Shown here in pieces: positions 53,495-61,369 of a DNA stretch of 64,000 bases. The notes under the pieces are model-generated. The model did not search any database and was not told where the DNA came from. It saw nothing but the letters and a program-made list of their open reading frames with translations. The position numbers and the translations under genes were made by a program. Source of the DNA: Leucobacter chinensis (GTDB taxonomy: Bacteria; Actinomycetota; Actinomycetes; Actinomycetales; Microbacteriaceae); contig NZ_JAHQZR010000001.1 in NCBI RefSeq assembly GCF_019049105.1, forward strand, positions 124,001 through 188,000, read 5' to 3'. The stretch's first letter is position 1, and each line of letters opens with the position of its first letter.

Positions 53495-54559
53495 CTAGCT
53501 GTCTTCTCTCTCTGAGATCAGGCGTCTCAGAGACTCGACGCGCGATGCACCTGCATCGCCGAGGTCGCCGTTTTCGAGGGCGAGGTCAAGGGCGCAGTCG
53601 GGTGAGGTATCGAGGTGCTCGCAGCCGCGGGGGCACTGCTCAATGATGGCGGCGAGGTCGGTGAAACCCTTGAGGATACTGTCAGGGGTGACGTGGCCGA
53701 GCCCAAATGAGCGAACACCTGGCGTATCGATGACCCAACCGAGCGGGGTATCGTCGGTCGCATGAGGGCTGCCGTCGGCGACGAGGGGCAACGCGACGGT
53801 CGATGACGAGGTGTGTCGACCGCGGCCGGTCACGATGTTGACGTGGCCGGTCTCGCGATCGGCGTCTGGCACGAGCGCATTGATGAGCGTTGATTTGCCG
53901 ACACCCGAGTGGCCGACAAAGACGGTCTCGTGCCCCGTGAGCGCTTCGGTGAGCTCAGCGATGGGAAACGCGCCCGTGTTTGAGAGAAAGACCGGCACTT
54001 CGAGGGCCTGAAAGTGCGCGAGAAACTCCGCGGGGTCGGTCAGGTCGGTTTTCGTGACACAAATGAGCGGCGAGAGCCCCGCATCGTAGGCGGCTACGAG
54101 GTAGCGGTCGACGAGACGCACGCGCGGCTCCGGGTTTGCGGCGGCCACGACGATAAGCATCTGGTCGGCGTTTGCAACGATGACGCGCTCGACTCGATCA
54201 GAATCGTCGGCACTACGTCGCAGCAGGGTCTCGCGGTCGGTCACACGAACGATGCGTGCCAGGCTTCCTTCGTCGCCGGTACGATCACCGACGAGCTCGA
54301 CGCGGTCACCCGTGACGATCGCGGTGTTTCGCAACTCCCGTGCGCGGGCGGCGACAACGGTTCGTGACCCCTGTGCATCGCTGAGGCGCGTCGTGTAGCG
54401 CCCGCGATCGACCCCGATAACCATCGCCGTCGAGGCATCGTCGTGCTGGGGGCGGCGCTTCGTGCGTGGCCTGTTGGCCTTGGGGTTTGGTCGCTGCCTG
54501 ACGACGTGATCGGCGTACTCGGCGTAGGGTTCGTCTTCGTCGCTTGGCAGCCAGCTCAT
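53495..54559 (-). CDS. rsgA: Ribosome small subunit-dependent GTPase
   Basis: A 354-residue circularly permuted GTPase that checks maturation of the 30S ribosomal subunit. OB-fold at about 45-110, then G4 TKTD (169-172), G1 GHSGVGKS (216-223), a Ser/Thr/Arg switch (GRGRHTSSST), G3 DTPG, and the C-terminal zinc knuckle QCPRGCEHLDTSPDC near 307-320. A 45-residue basic/acidic N-terminal extension precedes the OB-fold. Its ATG overlaps the aroA stop by 4 bases; aroA-rsgA adjacency is usual in actinobacteria. Confidence 0.94.
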   Translation of the reverse strand: MSWLPSDEDEPYAEYADHVVRQRPNPKANRPRTKRRPQHDDASTAMVIGVDRGRYTTRLSDAQGSRTVVAARARELRNTAIVTGDRVELVGDRTGDEGSLARIVRVTDRETLLRRSADDSDRVERVIVANADQMLIVVAAANPEPRVRLVDRYLVAAYDAGLSPLICVTKTDLTDPAEFLAHFQALEVPVFLSNTGAFPIAELTEALTGHETVFVGHSGVGKSTLINALVPDADRETGHVNIVTGRGRHTSSSTVALPLVADGSPHATDDTPLGWVIDTPGVRSFGLGHVTPDSILKGFTDLAAIIEQCPRGCEHLDTSPDCALDLALENGDLGDAGASRVESLRRLISEREDS

Positions 54560-55911
54560 CGCAGCATGTCCTGCCACATCTCGGTGAAGTCTGGCATCGT
54601 CTTTGAGGTACTCTCGACATCGTTGATCTCGATGCCGGGCAACCGCAGGCCGACAATCGCGCCGGTCGTTGCCATGCGGTGATCCGCATAGCTGAGCCAC
54701 ACGCTTGGCTGTGGATCGGTCGGGGGCACGATGCGCAGCCCGTCTTCGCGTTCTTCGACCTCGCAGCCCACCTTCGTGAGCTCGGTTGCGAGTGCCGAAA
54801 TGCGGTCGGTCTCGTGCCCGCGAATATGGCCAATGCCCGTGAACTCGCTCACACCGTCGGCCAGGGCCGCAAGACCGATGAGGTTAGGTGCGAGCTCGCC
54901 AGCCTCGGGAAGGTGCAGCGTGACGGGCTTGATACGGCCCGTTCCAGTGACCGTGAGGTCGCCTACGCCGTCACCCGTGGGCGTGTACGTGACCCCGGCG
55001 CCGAATTGTGGGAGGATCTCGCGCAGCTGATCGCCCACCTGAGTGGTGCTCGCGGGCCAGAGCGGAATCGTGACGCTCCCTCCGGTGACGAGGGCCGCGG
55101 CGAGGAACGGAGCTGCGTTCGAGAGATCGGGTTCAATCGTGAGGTCACGACCCGCGATGGGACCGGGCTCGACGATCCACTCGCCTGGTGCGGGCGAGGA
55201 AACGTTGACGCCGCGTGCGCGCAAGACGTCGAGTGTCATTTCGATGTGGGGCAGGCTCGGCAGGGTCGCGCCGGTGTGCACGACGTGCACGCCCTCGTCG
55301 AAGCGTGCGGCCGAGAGTAAGAGGCCAGAGACGAACTGGCTTGAGCCTGAGGCGTCGAGCTCGACGCGGCCGCCGCGCACCGAGCCGGTGCCGTGAACGG
55401 TGAAGGGGAGGGCGCCGCGGCCTTCGTCAGCAATGTCGACGCCGAGGGAACGCAGCGCGTCGAGAATGGATCGCATGGGGCGCTCGCGTGCGTAGACATC
55501 GCCATCGAAGGCTGTTGGCCCGAGCGCGAGTCCGGCAACAGCTGGCACAAAGCGCATCACGGTGCCTGCGAGCCCACAGGCAATGGTGGTTGAGCCGAGA
55601 AGCTCTTCGGCTGGCGTCACGATGAGGTCATCGCCCTCGCGCAAGACCGTGGTACCGAGTGCCCTTAACGCATCAGTCATGAGTTGTGAGTCACGCGAGT
55701 CGAGGGCCGCGCGAATGCGGCTCGGCGAGTCACCGAGCGCGCTCACCACGAGTTCCCTCGTCGTGAGTGACTTCGACCCAGGAATGCTGACGGTGCTCTC
55801 GATCGGGCTTGTGTACGTTGGGGCAGCCCAGTCAGCGACGTCGTCGTCGGGGGCAGCACTCTCGCCAGGAAGTCGATCGTCAGTGTTACGGGAATATTTT
55901 GCCTCAAGCAT
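54556..55911 (-). CDS. aroA: 3-phosphoshikimate 1-carboxyvinyltransferase (EPSP synthase)
   Basis: A 451-residue EPSP synthase: joins PEP to shikimate-3-phosphate, sixth step to chorismate. Visible: STVSIPGSKSLTTRELVVSAL with the PEP/S3P lysine (about 43-63), CGLAGTVMRFVPAVA, DRPMR-like YARERPMRSILDALRSLG, QFVSGLLLSA, and DHRMATTGAIVGL near the C-terminus. The first 35 residues are extra. Starts: ATG 55911 or GTG 55920; TAGAAT on the minus strand (55921-55926) 9 bases before ATG 55911 favours a nearly leaderless start there. The sigR promoter lies inside its first codons. Confidence 0.93.
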   Translation of the reverse strand: MLEAKYSRNTDDRLPGESAAPDDDVADWAAPTYTSPIESTVSIPGSKSLTTRELVVSALGDSPSRIRAALDSRDSQLMTDALRALGTTVLREGDDLIVTPAEELLGSTTIACGLAGTVMRFVPAVAGLALGPTAFDGDVYARERPMRSILDALRSLGVDIADEGRGALPFTVHGTGSVRGGRVELDASGSSQFVSGLLLSAARFDEGVHVVHTGATLPSLPHIEMTLDVLRARGVNVSSPAPGEWIVEPGPIAGRDLTIEPDLSNAAPFLAAALVTGGSVTIPLWPASTTQVGDQLREILPQFGAGVTYTPTGDGVGDLTVTGTGRIKPVTLHLPEAGELAPNLIGLAALADGVSEFTGIGHIRGHETDRISALATELTKVGCEVEEREDGLRIVPPTDPQPSVWLSYADHRMATTGAIVGLRLPGIEINDVESTSKTMPDFTEMWQDMLR

Positions 55912-55917
55912 ATGTTG
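55890..55917 (+). promoter_or_regulatory. SigR-type autoregulatory promoter
   Basis: GGGAAT (55890-55895), 18 bases, then GTTG (55914-55917): an exact match to the GGAAT-N18-GTT consensus of SigR/SigH. It gives sigR a leader of about 60 bases. Confidence 0.85.
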
Positions 55918-55920
55918 CAC

Positions 55921-55926
55921 ATTCTA
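55921..55926 (-). promoter_or_regulatory. Candidate -10 of aroA
   Basis: TAGAAT on the minus strand, 9 bases before ATG 55911. No convincing -35. It coincides with the expected start site of the opposing sigR transcript. Confidence 0.45.
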
Positions 55927-55983
55927 GCCGCAAAGAAGAGAGATATCGTGCTTCAAACAACTCTGCCCGTAGAATCAACAGTT

Positions 55984-56580
55984 ATGGGTAACACTCAGGC
56001 GAGCGCATCGCTCGCAGAACGCTTTGAGCAAGAGGCCATCGAATATCTTGACCAGATGTACGGTGCCGCCATGAAGTTCACGCGTGACCCTCAAGAAGCG
56101 CAAGATCTTTTACAAGAGACCTTCATGAAGGCTTTTGCCGCGTTCGAGCGCTTCCAATCGGGCACGAACATGAAGGCATGGCTGTACCGCATCATGACCA
56201 ACACCTATATCAACGGTTACCGCAAGCAGCAGCGGGAGCCGTATCTCGGGGCAGTCGATGAGCTCGAAGACTGGCAGCTCGGCGGGGCAGAGTCGACCAC
56301 CTCGATGGCCGCGAGGTCGGCAGAGGCAGAAGCGCTTGACCGGCTTCCCTCGACCGCGGTCACTGAGGCGCTCAACGAACTCGATGACGACCGCCGCATG
56401 GTGGTGTATCTCGCTGACGTTGAGGGTTTCTCATATCAAAACATTGCAGACATGATGGGCACACCGATCGGCACGGTCATGAGCCGACTCTCACGGGGGC
56501 GCAAACAGTTGAGAGAGATGCTTGGCGAATACGCCCGTGAGCAGGGTTATGCGGCACCATCATCAGGAAAAGGAGCATGA
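55984..56580 (+). CDS. sigR: ECF sigma factor SigR (SigH) of the thiol-stress response
   Basis: A 198-residue ECF sigma factor. Region 2 spans about 20-90 (DPQEAQDLLQETFMKAFAAFERF, MKAWLYRIMTNTYINGYRKQQREP) and region 4 about 125-180 (LPSTAVTEALNELDDDRRMVVYLADVEGFSYQNIADMMG, GTVMSRLSRGRKQLREML). The match to actinobacterial SigR/SigH and the adjoining anti-sigma gene identify it. It directs RNA polymerase to thioredoxin, mycothiol and protein-quality genes after disulfide stress. ATG 55984 is preferred over in-frame starts upstream because family members begin near MGN...LAERFEQ. The autoregulated promoter lies 67 bases upstream. Confidence 0.94.
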   Translation: MGNTQASASLAERFEQEAIEYLDQMYGAAMKFTRDPQEAQDLLQETFMKAFAAFERFQSGTNMKAWLYRIMTNTYINGYRKQQREPYLGAVDELEDWQLGGAESTTSMAARSAEAEALDRLPSTAVTEALNELDDDRRMVVYLADVEGFSYQNIADMMGTPIGTVMSRLSRGRKQLREMLGEYAREQGYAAPSSGKGA

Positions 56581-56582
56581 TC

Positions 56583-56861
56583 ATGAAGAACTGTGATTGC
56601 GAAGCACGCGGGGTCGAGTGCACCTGCGCGACCAAAGATTGTGGTTGCGAGATGACTCGCGAGAAACTTGAAGACTTGCTACGCGACGAACTCTGCGCCG
56701 AGGAATCGGCGCCGATCCGCGCGCACCTGCGAACCTGCCCAGAATGCCGGGCAGAGCAACGGGTGTGTGAGTCGCTCACCGAGGCGATCCAGCGCGGCTG
56801 CAAGGAGAAGGCGCCTGCGCAGTTGCGCGACGCGATTCTCGCGCAGCTCCAAGGCTCGTAG
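56583..56861 (+). CDS. rsrA: Mycothiol-system anti-sigma factor RsrA, with extra cysteines
   Basis: A 92-residue zinc-binding anti-sigma factor that holds SigR until its thiols are oxidised. The ZAS motif is H48-x3-C52-x2-C55. The body (REKLEDLLRDEL, TEAIQRGCKEKAP) is as in Microbacteriaceae RsrA. The N-terminus has six cysteines within 22 residues (4, 6, 13, 15, 20, 22) in CxC pairs; the whole protein has eleven, more than the usual number. ATG 56583 has AAGGAG 6 bases ahead; ATG 56577 overlaps the sigR stop but is too close to the site. Operon with sigR. Confidence 0.9.
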   Translation: MKNCDCEARGVECTCATKDCGCEMTREKLEDLLRDELCAEESAPIRAHLRTCPECRAEQRVCESLTEAIQRGCKEKAPAQLRDAILAQLQGS

Positions 56862-56897
56862 AAGTTCGGTCACCCCGGGGAAGACCCGGGGAAACGA

Positions 56898-56937
56898 GTG
56901 AGGGGTGGCACTGCTTCAATGCAGCGCCACCCCTCAC
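56898..56937. terminator. Terminator between rsrA and acyl-CoA dehydrogenase
   Basis: A 12-bp stem (56898-56909 with 56926-56937), a mismatch, then 4 more pairs and a 6-base loop, between converging genes. Confidence 0.8.
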
Positions 56938-56951
56938 CTGTTTTGAGGCGA

Positions 56952-58112
56952 CTAGCCCTTGATGATCTTGCGGCCAACAATCTCGCGCATGATCTCGTTC
57001 GTGCCACCGTAGATGCGGTGCACGCGAGCGTCGGCGAAGGCACGGGTGATGGGGTACTCCATCATGTAGCCGTAACCGCCGAACAACTGAACGCCCTGAT
57101 CGAGCACCTCCCACTCGCGTTCGGTGGCCCAGAACTTCACCTTTGCGGCCTCTTCTGGCGTGAGTTTGCCCTCGCCGTAGAGCTCGATGGCGCGGTCGAC
57201 GTATGCCCAGAGTGCGTCAACCGTTGTCTCCATGTCGGCGAGCTTGAAGTAGGTGTTCTGGAAGCGGATGATGGGCTGACCGAAGCTCTCGCGAGCCTTT
57301 GCATGATCGACGGTCCACTCATACGCGGCTTCTGAAGCGGCAGCCGCTGCGACGCCGATTGAGAGGCGCTCAAGCGGTAGGTTGCGCATGAGCTGAATGA
57401 AGCCGTGACCTTCTTCGCCGCCGATGAGGTTCTCTTCGGGAATGAACACGTCGGCAAACGAGAGCTCTGCCGTATCGTGACCGTGGAAGCCGAGCTTGTT
57501 GAGTTTGTTCCCGTGCTCGAAGCCCTGCATGCCGTCTTCGACGAGCACGAGGCTGAACGCGTCGGGACGATTGCCCTCACCGGTCTTCACGAAGGTGACG
57601 ATAACATCGGCGGTCTTGCCACTTGAGATAAATGTCTTGGCTCCGTTGAGCACGTAGCCGCCATCGACCTTCTTCGCGGTCGTGGTGACGCCGCGCAGAT
57701 CTGAGCCTGCACCCGGTTCGGTCATCGCGAGAGCGCCAATGATCTCGCCTGAAGCCATGCCTGGCAGCCACTTCTTCTTCTGCTCATCGGTGCCAAAGTG
57801 CACGATGTACGGAACCGCGAGGTCGTCCTGGATGCCGAATGCGCCAGCAAGTGATCCAAGACCCGCGCGAACGATCTCTTCGTTGACGACCGTGCGAAAA
57901 CGGTAGTCCTGCAGCATGCCTGCGCCACCGAACTCTTCTGGAACCGAAAGCCCGATGATGCCAGATTCGCCGGCCGCACGCATCGTGTCGCGGTCGATTT
58001 CGCCGGCAGCCTCCCAACGCTCGCGTGCAGCGTTATCGCCGTAGCGCTTCACAAATTCTTTTACGACGTCGCGAAAGGCCTCGTGGTCTTCGTCAAAGAT
58101 GAGTCGTTCCAT
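56952..58112 (-). CDS. Acyl-CoA dehydrogenase, long-chain type
   Basis: A 386-residue flavoenzyme that introduces the alpha-beta double bond into acyl-CoA. Visible: AMTEPGAGSDLRG (129-141) at the FAD/substrate site, FISSGKTADVI, and RIYGGTNEIMREIVGRKI at the end. The usual YEGT catalytic glutamate is replaced by YGGT, while Glu 248 in NLPLERLSIG on helix G is present, the arrangement of long-chain and isovaleryl-type enzymes. Chain-length preference cannot be fixed further. Single gene with an upstream 81-base gap to the phosphatase gene. Confidence 0.92.
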   Translation of the reverse strand: MERLIFDEDHEAFRDVVKEFVKRYGDNAARERWEAAGEIDRDTMRAAGESGIIGLSVPEEFGGAGMLQDYRFRTVVNEEIVRAGLGSLAGAFGIQDDLAVPYIVHFGTDEQKKKWLPGMASGEIIGALAMTEPGAGSDLRGVTTTAKKVDGGYVLNGAKTFISSGKTADVIVTFVKTGEGNRPDAFSLVLVEDGMQGFEHGNKLNKLGFHGHDTAELSFADVFIPEENLIGGEEGHGFIQLMRNLPLERLSIGVAAAAASEAAYEWTVDHAKARESFGQPIIRFQNTYFKLADMETTVDALWAYVDRAIELYGEGKLTPEEAAKVKFWATEREWEVLDQGVQLFGGYGYMMEYPITRAFADARVHRIYGGTNEIMREIVGRKIIKG

Positions 58113-58193
58113 GTGGTTTCTCTCCTTCGAGTAAGTATCTAGGTAAGGGTCAGTGTAGCTTCGGGTTGCTGAAGCCGGGTGAACATTGTGGGG

Positions 58194-58913
58194 TTACGAC
58201 ACGAGACGCTCGCTTAAGCGAGCAAGCATTGCGTCATCTGCCCCATGCTGTGCGAGGTAATCGTTCACCGAGCCGTACTCGGCATCGATGCGTTGCATGG
58301 CCCTCGCGATGGCGTCGACGGGGCTCGAAGCGACGAGCCCATACACCTCGTCGGTGACTTCGAGGCCAAGGCGGCGAAGCGCCGAGAGATGCCAATCAAC
58401 CCACTCGCCGCGTAGGTTCTCTTCGGTGGCGGCGTAATCGTGAAAGACGTCGTCACGATCAACCCCAACGGCGGTGAGCGCGAGGGCAATGACGGCGCCC
58501 GTGCGGTCTTTACCAGCGGTGCAGTGCACGAGTGTGGGGCTCGGCGCATCGGCGAGCAGGCCCAGCGTGGGTACAAGCGTGTCGGCGTGGTTCAGGTAGA
58601 TGCCGTCGGTGAGGTCGAAGATGGTCATCTTGTCACTCACGTGGGCCCTGGCGCTCGGAAAGATTGAGTGTGCCACCTCGATGACTCCGGCCGGGACGCG
58701 ATCGGGCGATGAAGCACGTTCTTCGTCGTCGCGCAGATCGATCACGTGGCCGATCCCGAGCGCCTCGAACTCGGTGAGCCCGGCCGCGGTGAGCCGGTTC
58801 AGCCCATCTGAGCGAAAGAGCGTGCCCCAACGGGTTGAGCCGGTGGGGGTGCGGTACCCGCCCGTGTCTCGAAGGTTATAGGTTCCCTCGACGGTTTTCA
58901 GACGGCTATGCAT
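58194..58913 (-). CDS. Tyrosine/serine phosphatase (Y_phosphatase3)
   Basis: A 239-residue member of the Mycobacterium PtpB-like phosphatase family. NLRDTGGYRTPTGSTRWGTLFRSDGLNRLT (about 13-42) is the N-terminal family motif; the P-loop is HCTAGKDRTG with nucleophile Cys 131 and Arg 137. VIDLRDDEE is also typical. Members dephosphorylate phospho-Tyr/Ser/Thr proteins or phosphoinositides. It is 6 bases after oppF on the same strand, so it is the last gene of the five-subunit ABC operon. A functional link to the transporter is unknown. Confidence 0.9.
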   Translation of the reverse strand: MHSRLKTVEGTYNLRDTGGYRTPTGSTRWGTLFRSDGLNRLTAAGLTEFEALGIGHVIDLRDDEERASSPDRVPAGVIEVAHSIFPSARAHVSDKMTIFDLTDGIYLNHADTLVPTLGLLADAPSPTLVHCTAGKDRTGAVIALALTAVGVDRDDVFHDYAATEENLRGEWVDWHLSALRRLGLEVTDEVYGLVASSPVDAIARAMQRIDAEYGSVNDYLAQHGADDAMLARLSERLVS

Positions 58914-58919
58914 GGTGCG

Positions 58920-59717
58920 CTACCTTTCTTCGAGCCGCGGGATCGCGCGAATGAGCGATTGCGTGTATGGGTCTTGGGGGTTTCCAAAGATGGCTTCGAC
59001 CGTTCCCGTTTCGACGACTTTGCCGGCCTGCAAAACCAGCACGTGGTCGGCGATATCGGGAACGATGCTGAGGTCGTGGGTCACATTGATCATCGTGAGG
59101 CCCAGCTCGCGTCGCAGCGTCGCGAGCTGGCGCAGAATTGACTGTCGTACTAACACGTCGAGCGCCGAAACAGGCTCGTCACCAATCAAGAGGTCAGGGC
59201 GGTGGATCAGGCCGCGCGCAATCGCGATGCGTTGCCGCTGGCCCCCTGAGAAGGCCGAGGGGTAGCGACTTGCCGCATCTGCTGGGAGCCCGAGCAGTGA
59301 GAGCACCTCGGTCACCCGCCCGGAGCGGTCGCAATCGATCTCGAGCGCTTCGAGCGGCTCAGCGACACTCTCGCCGATGGTGAGCCTGGGGCTGAATGAT
59401 GAGTAGGGGTCTTGAAAGACGATGCCAGTGCGGCTTCGGAGCCACCGTTCGCGGCCTCGTCCGGTCACGCGTCGGCCGTCGTAGGTCACCTCGCCCGAGT
59501 CGACTCGCTGCAGCCCCAGGAGCGCGCGTACGAGTGTTGACTTTCCTGAACCAGACTCGCCGACGATCGCGAGCGAGTCGCCACGGTTAACGTGCATCGT
59601 GACGCGATTGAGTGCTGTGAGCTTCTCACGACGTCCCATGACTCCGCGGGAAGGGCCGGGAAAGGTGACGGTGATGTCGCGTGCCTGCGAGAGAGGAGTC
59701 TGTTCGCCAATGAGCAT
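58920..59717 (-). CDS. Peptide/nickel-type ABC transporter ATPase (OppF/DppF-like)
   Basis: A 265-residue ABC ATPase: Walker A GESGSGKST (53-61), VFQDPYSSFSPRLTI Q-loop, signature FSGGQRQRIAIARGL, Walker B LLIGDEPVSALDVLVRQ. GNPQDPYTQSLIRAIP at the end is the C-terminal oligopeptide-transporter region, without the Fe-S cysteines of full DppF. Start ATG 59717 immediately follows the oppD-like stop. Confidence 0.9.
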   Translation of the reverse strand: MLIGEQTPLSQARDITVTFPGPSRGVMGRREKLTALNRVTMHVNRGDSLAIVGESGSGKSTLVRALLGLQRVDSGEVTYDGRRVTGRGRERWLRSRTGIVFQDPYSSFSPRLTIGESVAEPLEALEIDCDRSGRVTEVLSLLGLPADAASRYPSAFSGGQRQRIAIARGLIHRPDLLIGDEPVSALDVLVRQSILRQLATLRRELGLTMINVTHDLSIVPDIADHVLVLQAGKVVETGTVEAIFGNPQDPYTQSLIRAIPRLEER

Positions 59718-60524
59718 TTACATCGCCTCGTATCGTTTGAGCGCGTCATCGCCGTTGCGGGCAGCCTCGAGCAGACGCAGGGTGACAGGGTGCTGCGGGC
59801 TCGCGATGATGTCTCGGGTGCTGCCGGTCTCGATGATCGCCCCCTCATCAAACACGTAGAGGCGGTCGGCAACTGACGAGAGCACGGCGAGGTCGTGGGT
59901 GATGAACACGAGGGTCGATTCGTTTTCAGTGGTGATGCGCTGAAAGAGCTCGAGCACGCCCTGCTGCACCGTGACATCGAGTGCGGTGGTCGGCTCGTCG
60001 GCAAAGAGCAGGCCAGGCCGTGCCGAGATGGCCGCGGCAATTGCTGCGCGTTGGCGCTGGCCGCCCGAAACCTCGTGAGGATAGGAGTCGATGATGCGCT
60101 CGGGATCGCTGAGCCCCGCGGCACTCGCCAGCCGGAGTGCCGCATCGCGCCGTTCTCGCTTGCTGAGGTCGTAGCGGGTCGTGAGCGCCTCGGTGATCTG
60201 TTTGCCGAGCTTGCGTAGCGGATTGAGCGCGGTTTTGGGTTCCTGGAACACGACGCCAATGAGGTCGCCGCGAATAAGGGCGAGTTCCTTTTCAGGGAGG
60301 CCTACGAGCTCGCGCCCGTCAAGCCGTATCGACCCTTCGACCACGGCGTGTTCGGGCAGGAGCCCAGAGATCGCAAGGGCGGTGAGCGTCTTGCCCGACC
60401 CCGATCCGCCGATAAAGCCGACGCTCTCGCCAGCTTGAACGCTGAGGTCGAGTCCGTGTAAAAGCTCTGTGCCGTTGATGGAAACGGTGAGGCCCTTGAC
60501 CTCGAGTGAAAGAGCGTTGGTCAT
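59718..60524 (-). CDS. Peptide/nickel-type ABC transporter ATPase (OppD/DppD-like)
   Basis: A 268-residue ABC ATPase: Walker A GGSGSGKT (39-46), VVFQEPKTALNPLRKLGKQI, signature SGGQRQRAAIAAAIS, Walker B LLFADEPTTALDVTVQQ. It forms a heterodimer with the preceding ATPase. Overlaps the permease gene upstream by 4 bases. Substrate is set by the binding protein, most likely peptides or a metal chelate. Confidence 0.9.
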   Translation of the reverse strand: MTNALSLEVKGLTVSINGTELLHGLDLSVQAGESVGFIGGSGSGKTLTALAISGLLPEHAVVEGSIRLDGRELVGLPEKELALIRGDLIGVVFQEPKTALNPLRKLGKQITEALTTRYDLSKRERRDAALRLASAAGLSDPERIIDSYPHEVSGGQRQRAAIAAAISARPGLLFADEPTTALDVTVQQGVLELFQRITTENESTLVFITHDLAVLSSVADRLYVFDEGAIIETGSTRDIIASPQHPVTLRLLEAARNGDDALKRYEAM

Positions 60525-61369
60525 GCCTGCACCCCCAGAGCGGTTCTGCGTGCGATGGGCTTATTGCCGTGCAGCGCCGGGTCGAGTGACTCGCGCAGCA
60601 CGTCACCGAGCAGATAGAAAGCGAGCACGACGAGCGTGATCGCGAGACCGGGCCACAGCACAACCTCGGGGTGCACGCCAATGTAACGCTGGGTCTCTGC
60701 CAGCATGGTTCCCCACGAAGGCATGTCGCGTGGGGCGCCGAAACCGAGGTAGCTGAGGCCAGACTCTGCGAGCACGGCGAGGCCCATCGAGAGCGAGAGC
60801 TGCACGAAGAGCACCGAAGAAACCCCGGGAATGAGGTGCTTGGTGAGAATGCGCCAGCGCGAAAGCCCCGCGGCTCGCGCCGCGAGTACATAGTCGGCGC
60901 CGGCAACCTGCCTGAGTTCGGCTTTCACGACGCGGGCGATTTGCACGCCGTAGCCGAGGCCCACCGCGACGACAACAATCGTGATGCTCGAGCCGAACAC
61001 GGCCGTGAGCATGATCGCGATGAGGAGCGTCGGAAAAGCGATGAGCACGTCGATCAAGATCGCGAGGGGTTCGCGGATCACCCGTGGGCCGAGTGCTTGC
61101 GGAATCGCGAGCAGCAGGCCGAGCACCCCCGCGAAAGCGACCGTGCCGAGCGCGACGATGACGGTGACCCTGCTGCCGATGATGAGGCGTGAGGCGATGT
61201 CGCGGCCAGAGCCGTCGGTGCCGAGCCAGTGCTCGGACGAGGGCGGGAGCCAGGTGTTCTGGGCCGAGGCATACGAGGGGTCGTGGGGAAGCCAGAAGAG
61301 GCTCAGAAGAGCGAGCCCTACCGTGAGCCCGATGATGGCGAGCGCGAAGAGGGTGCGTGCTGATTTCAT
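60521..61369 (-). CDS. Peptide/nickel-type ABC transporter permease (OppC/DppC-like)
   Basis: A 282-residue permease with an N-terminal helix and a BPD_transp_1 domain. NTWLPPSSEHWLGTDGSGRDIASRLIIGSR is the family's external loop, and AARAAGLSRWRILTKHLIPGVSSVL is the EAA coupling loop. ATG 61369 overlaps the oppB-like stop (ATGA). Six membrane segments in all. Confidence 0.92.
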   Translation of the reverse strand: MKSARTLFALAIIGLTVGLALLSLFWLPHDPSYASAQNTWLPPSSEHWLGTDGSGRDIASRLIIGSRVTVIVALGTVAFAGVLGLLLAIPQALGPRVIREPLAILIDVLIAFPTLLIAIMLTAVFGSSITIVVVAVGLGYGVQIARVVKAELRQVAGADYVLAARAAGLSRWRILTKHLIPGVSSVLFVQLSLSMGLAVLAESGLSYLGFGAPRDMPSWGTMLAETQRYIGVHPEVVLWPGLAITLVVLAFYLLGDVLRESLDPALHGNKPIARRTALGVQA

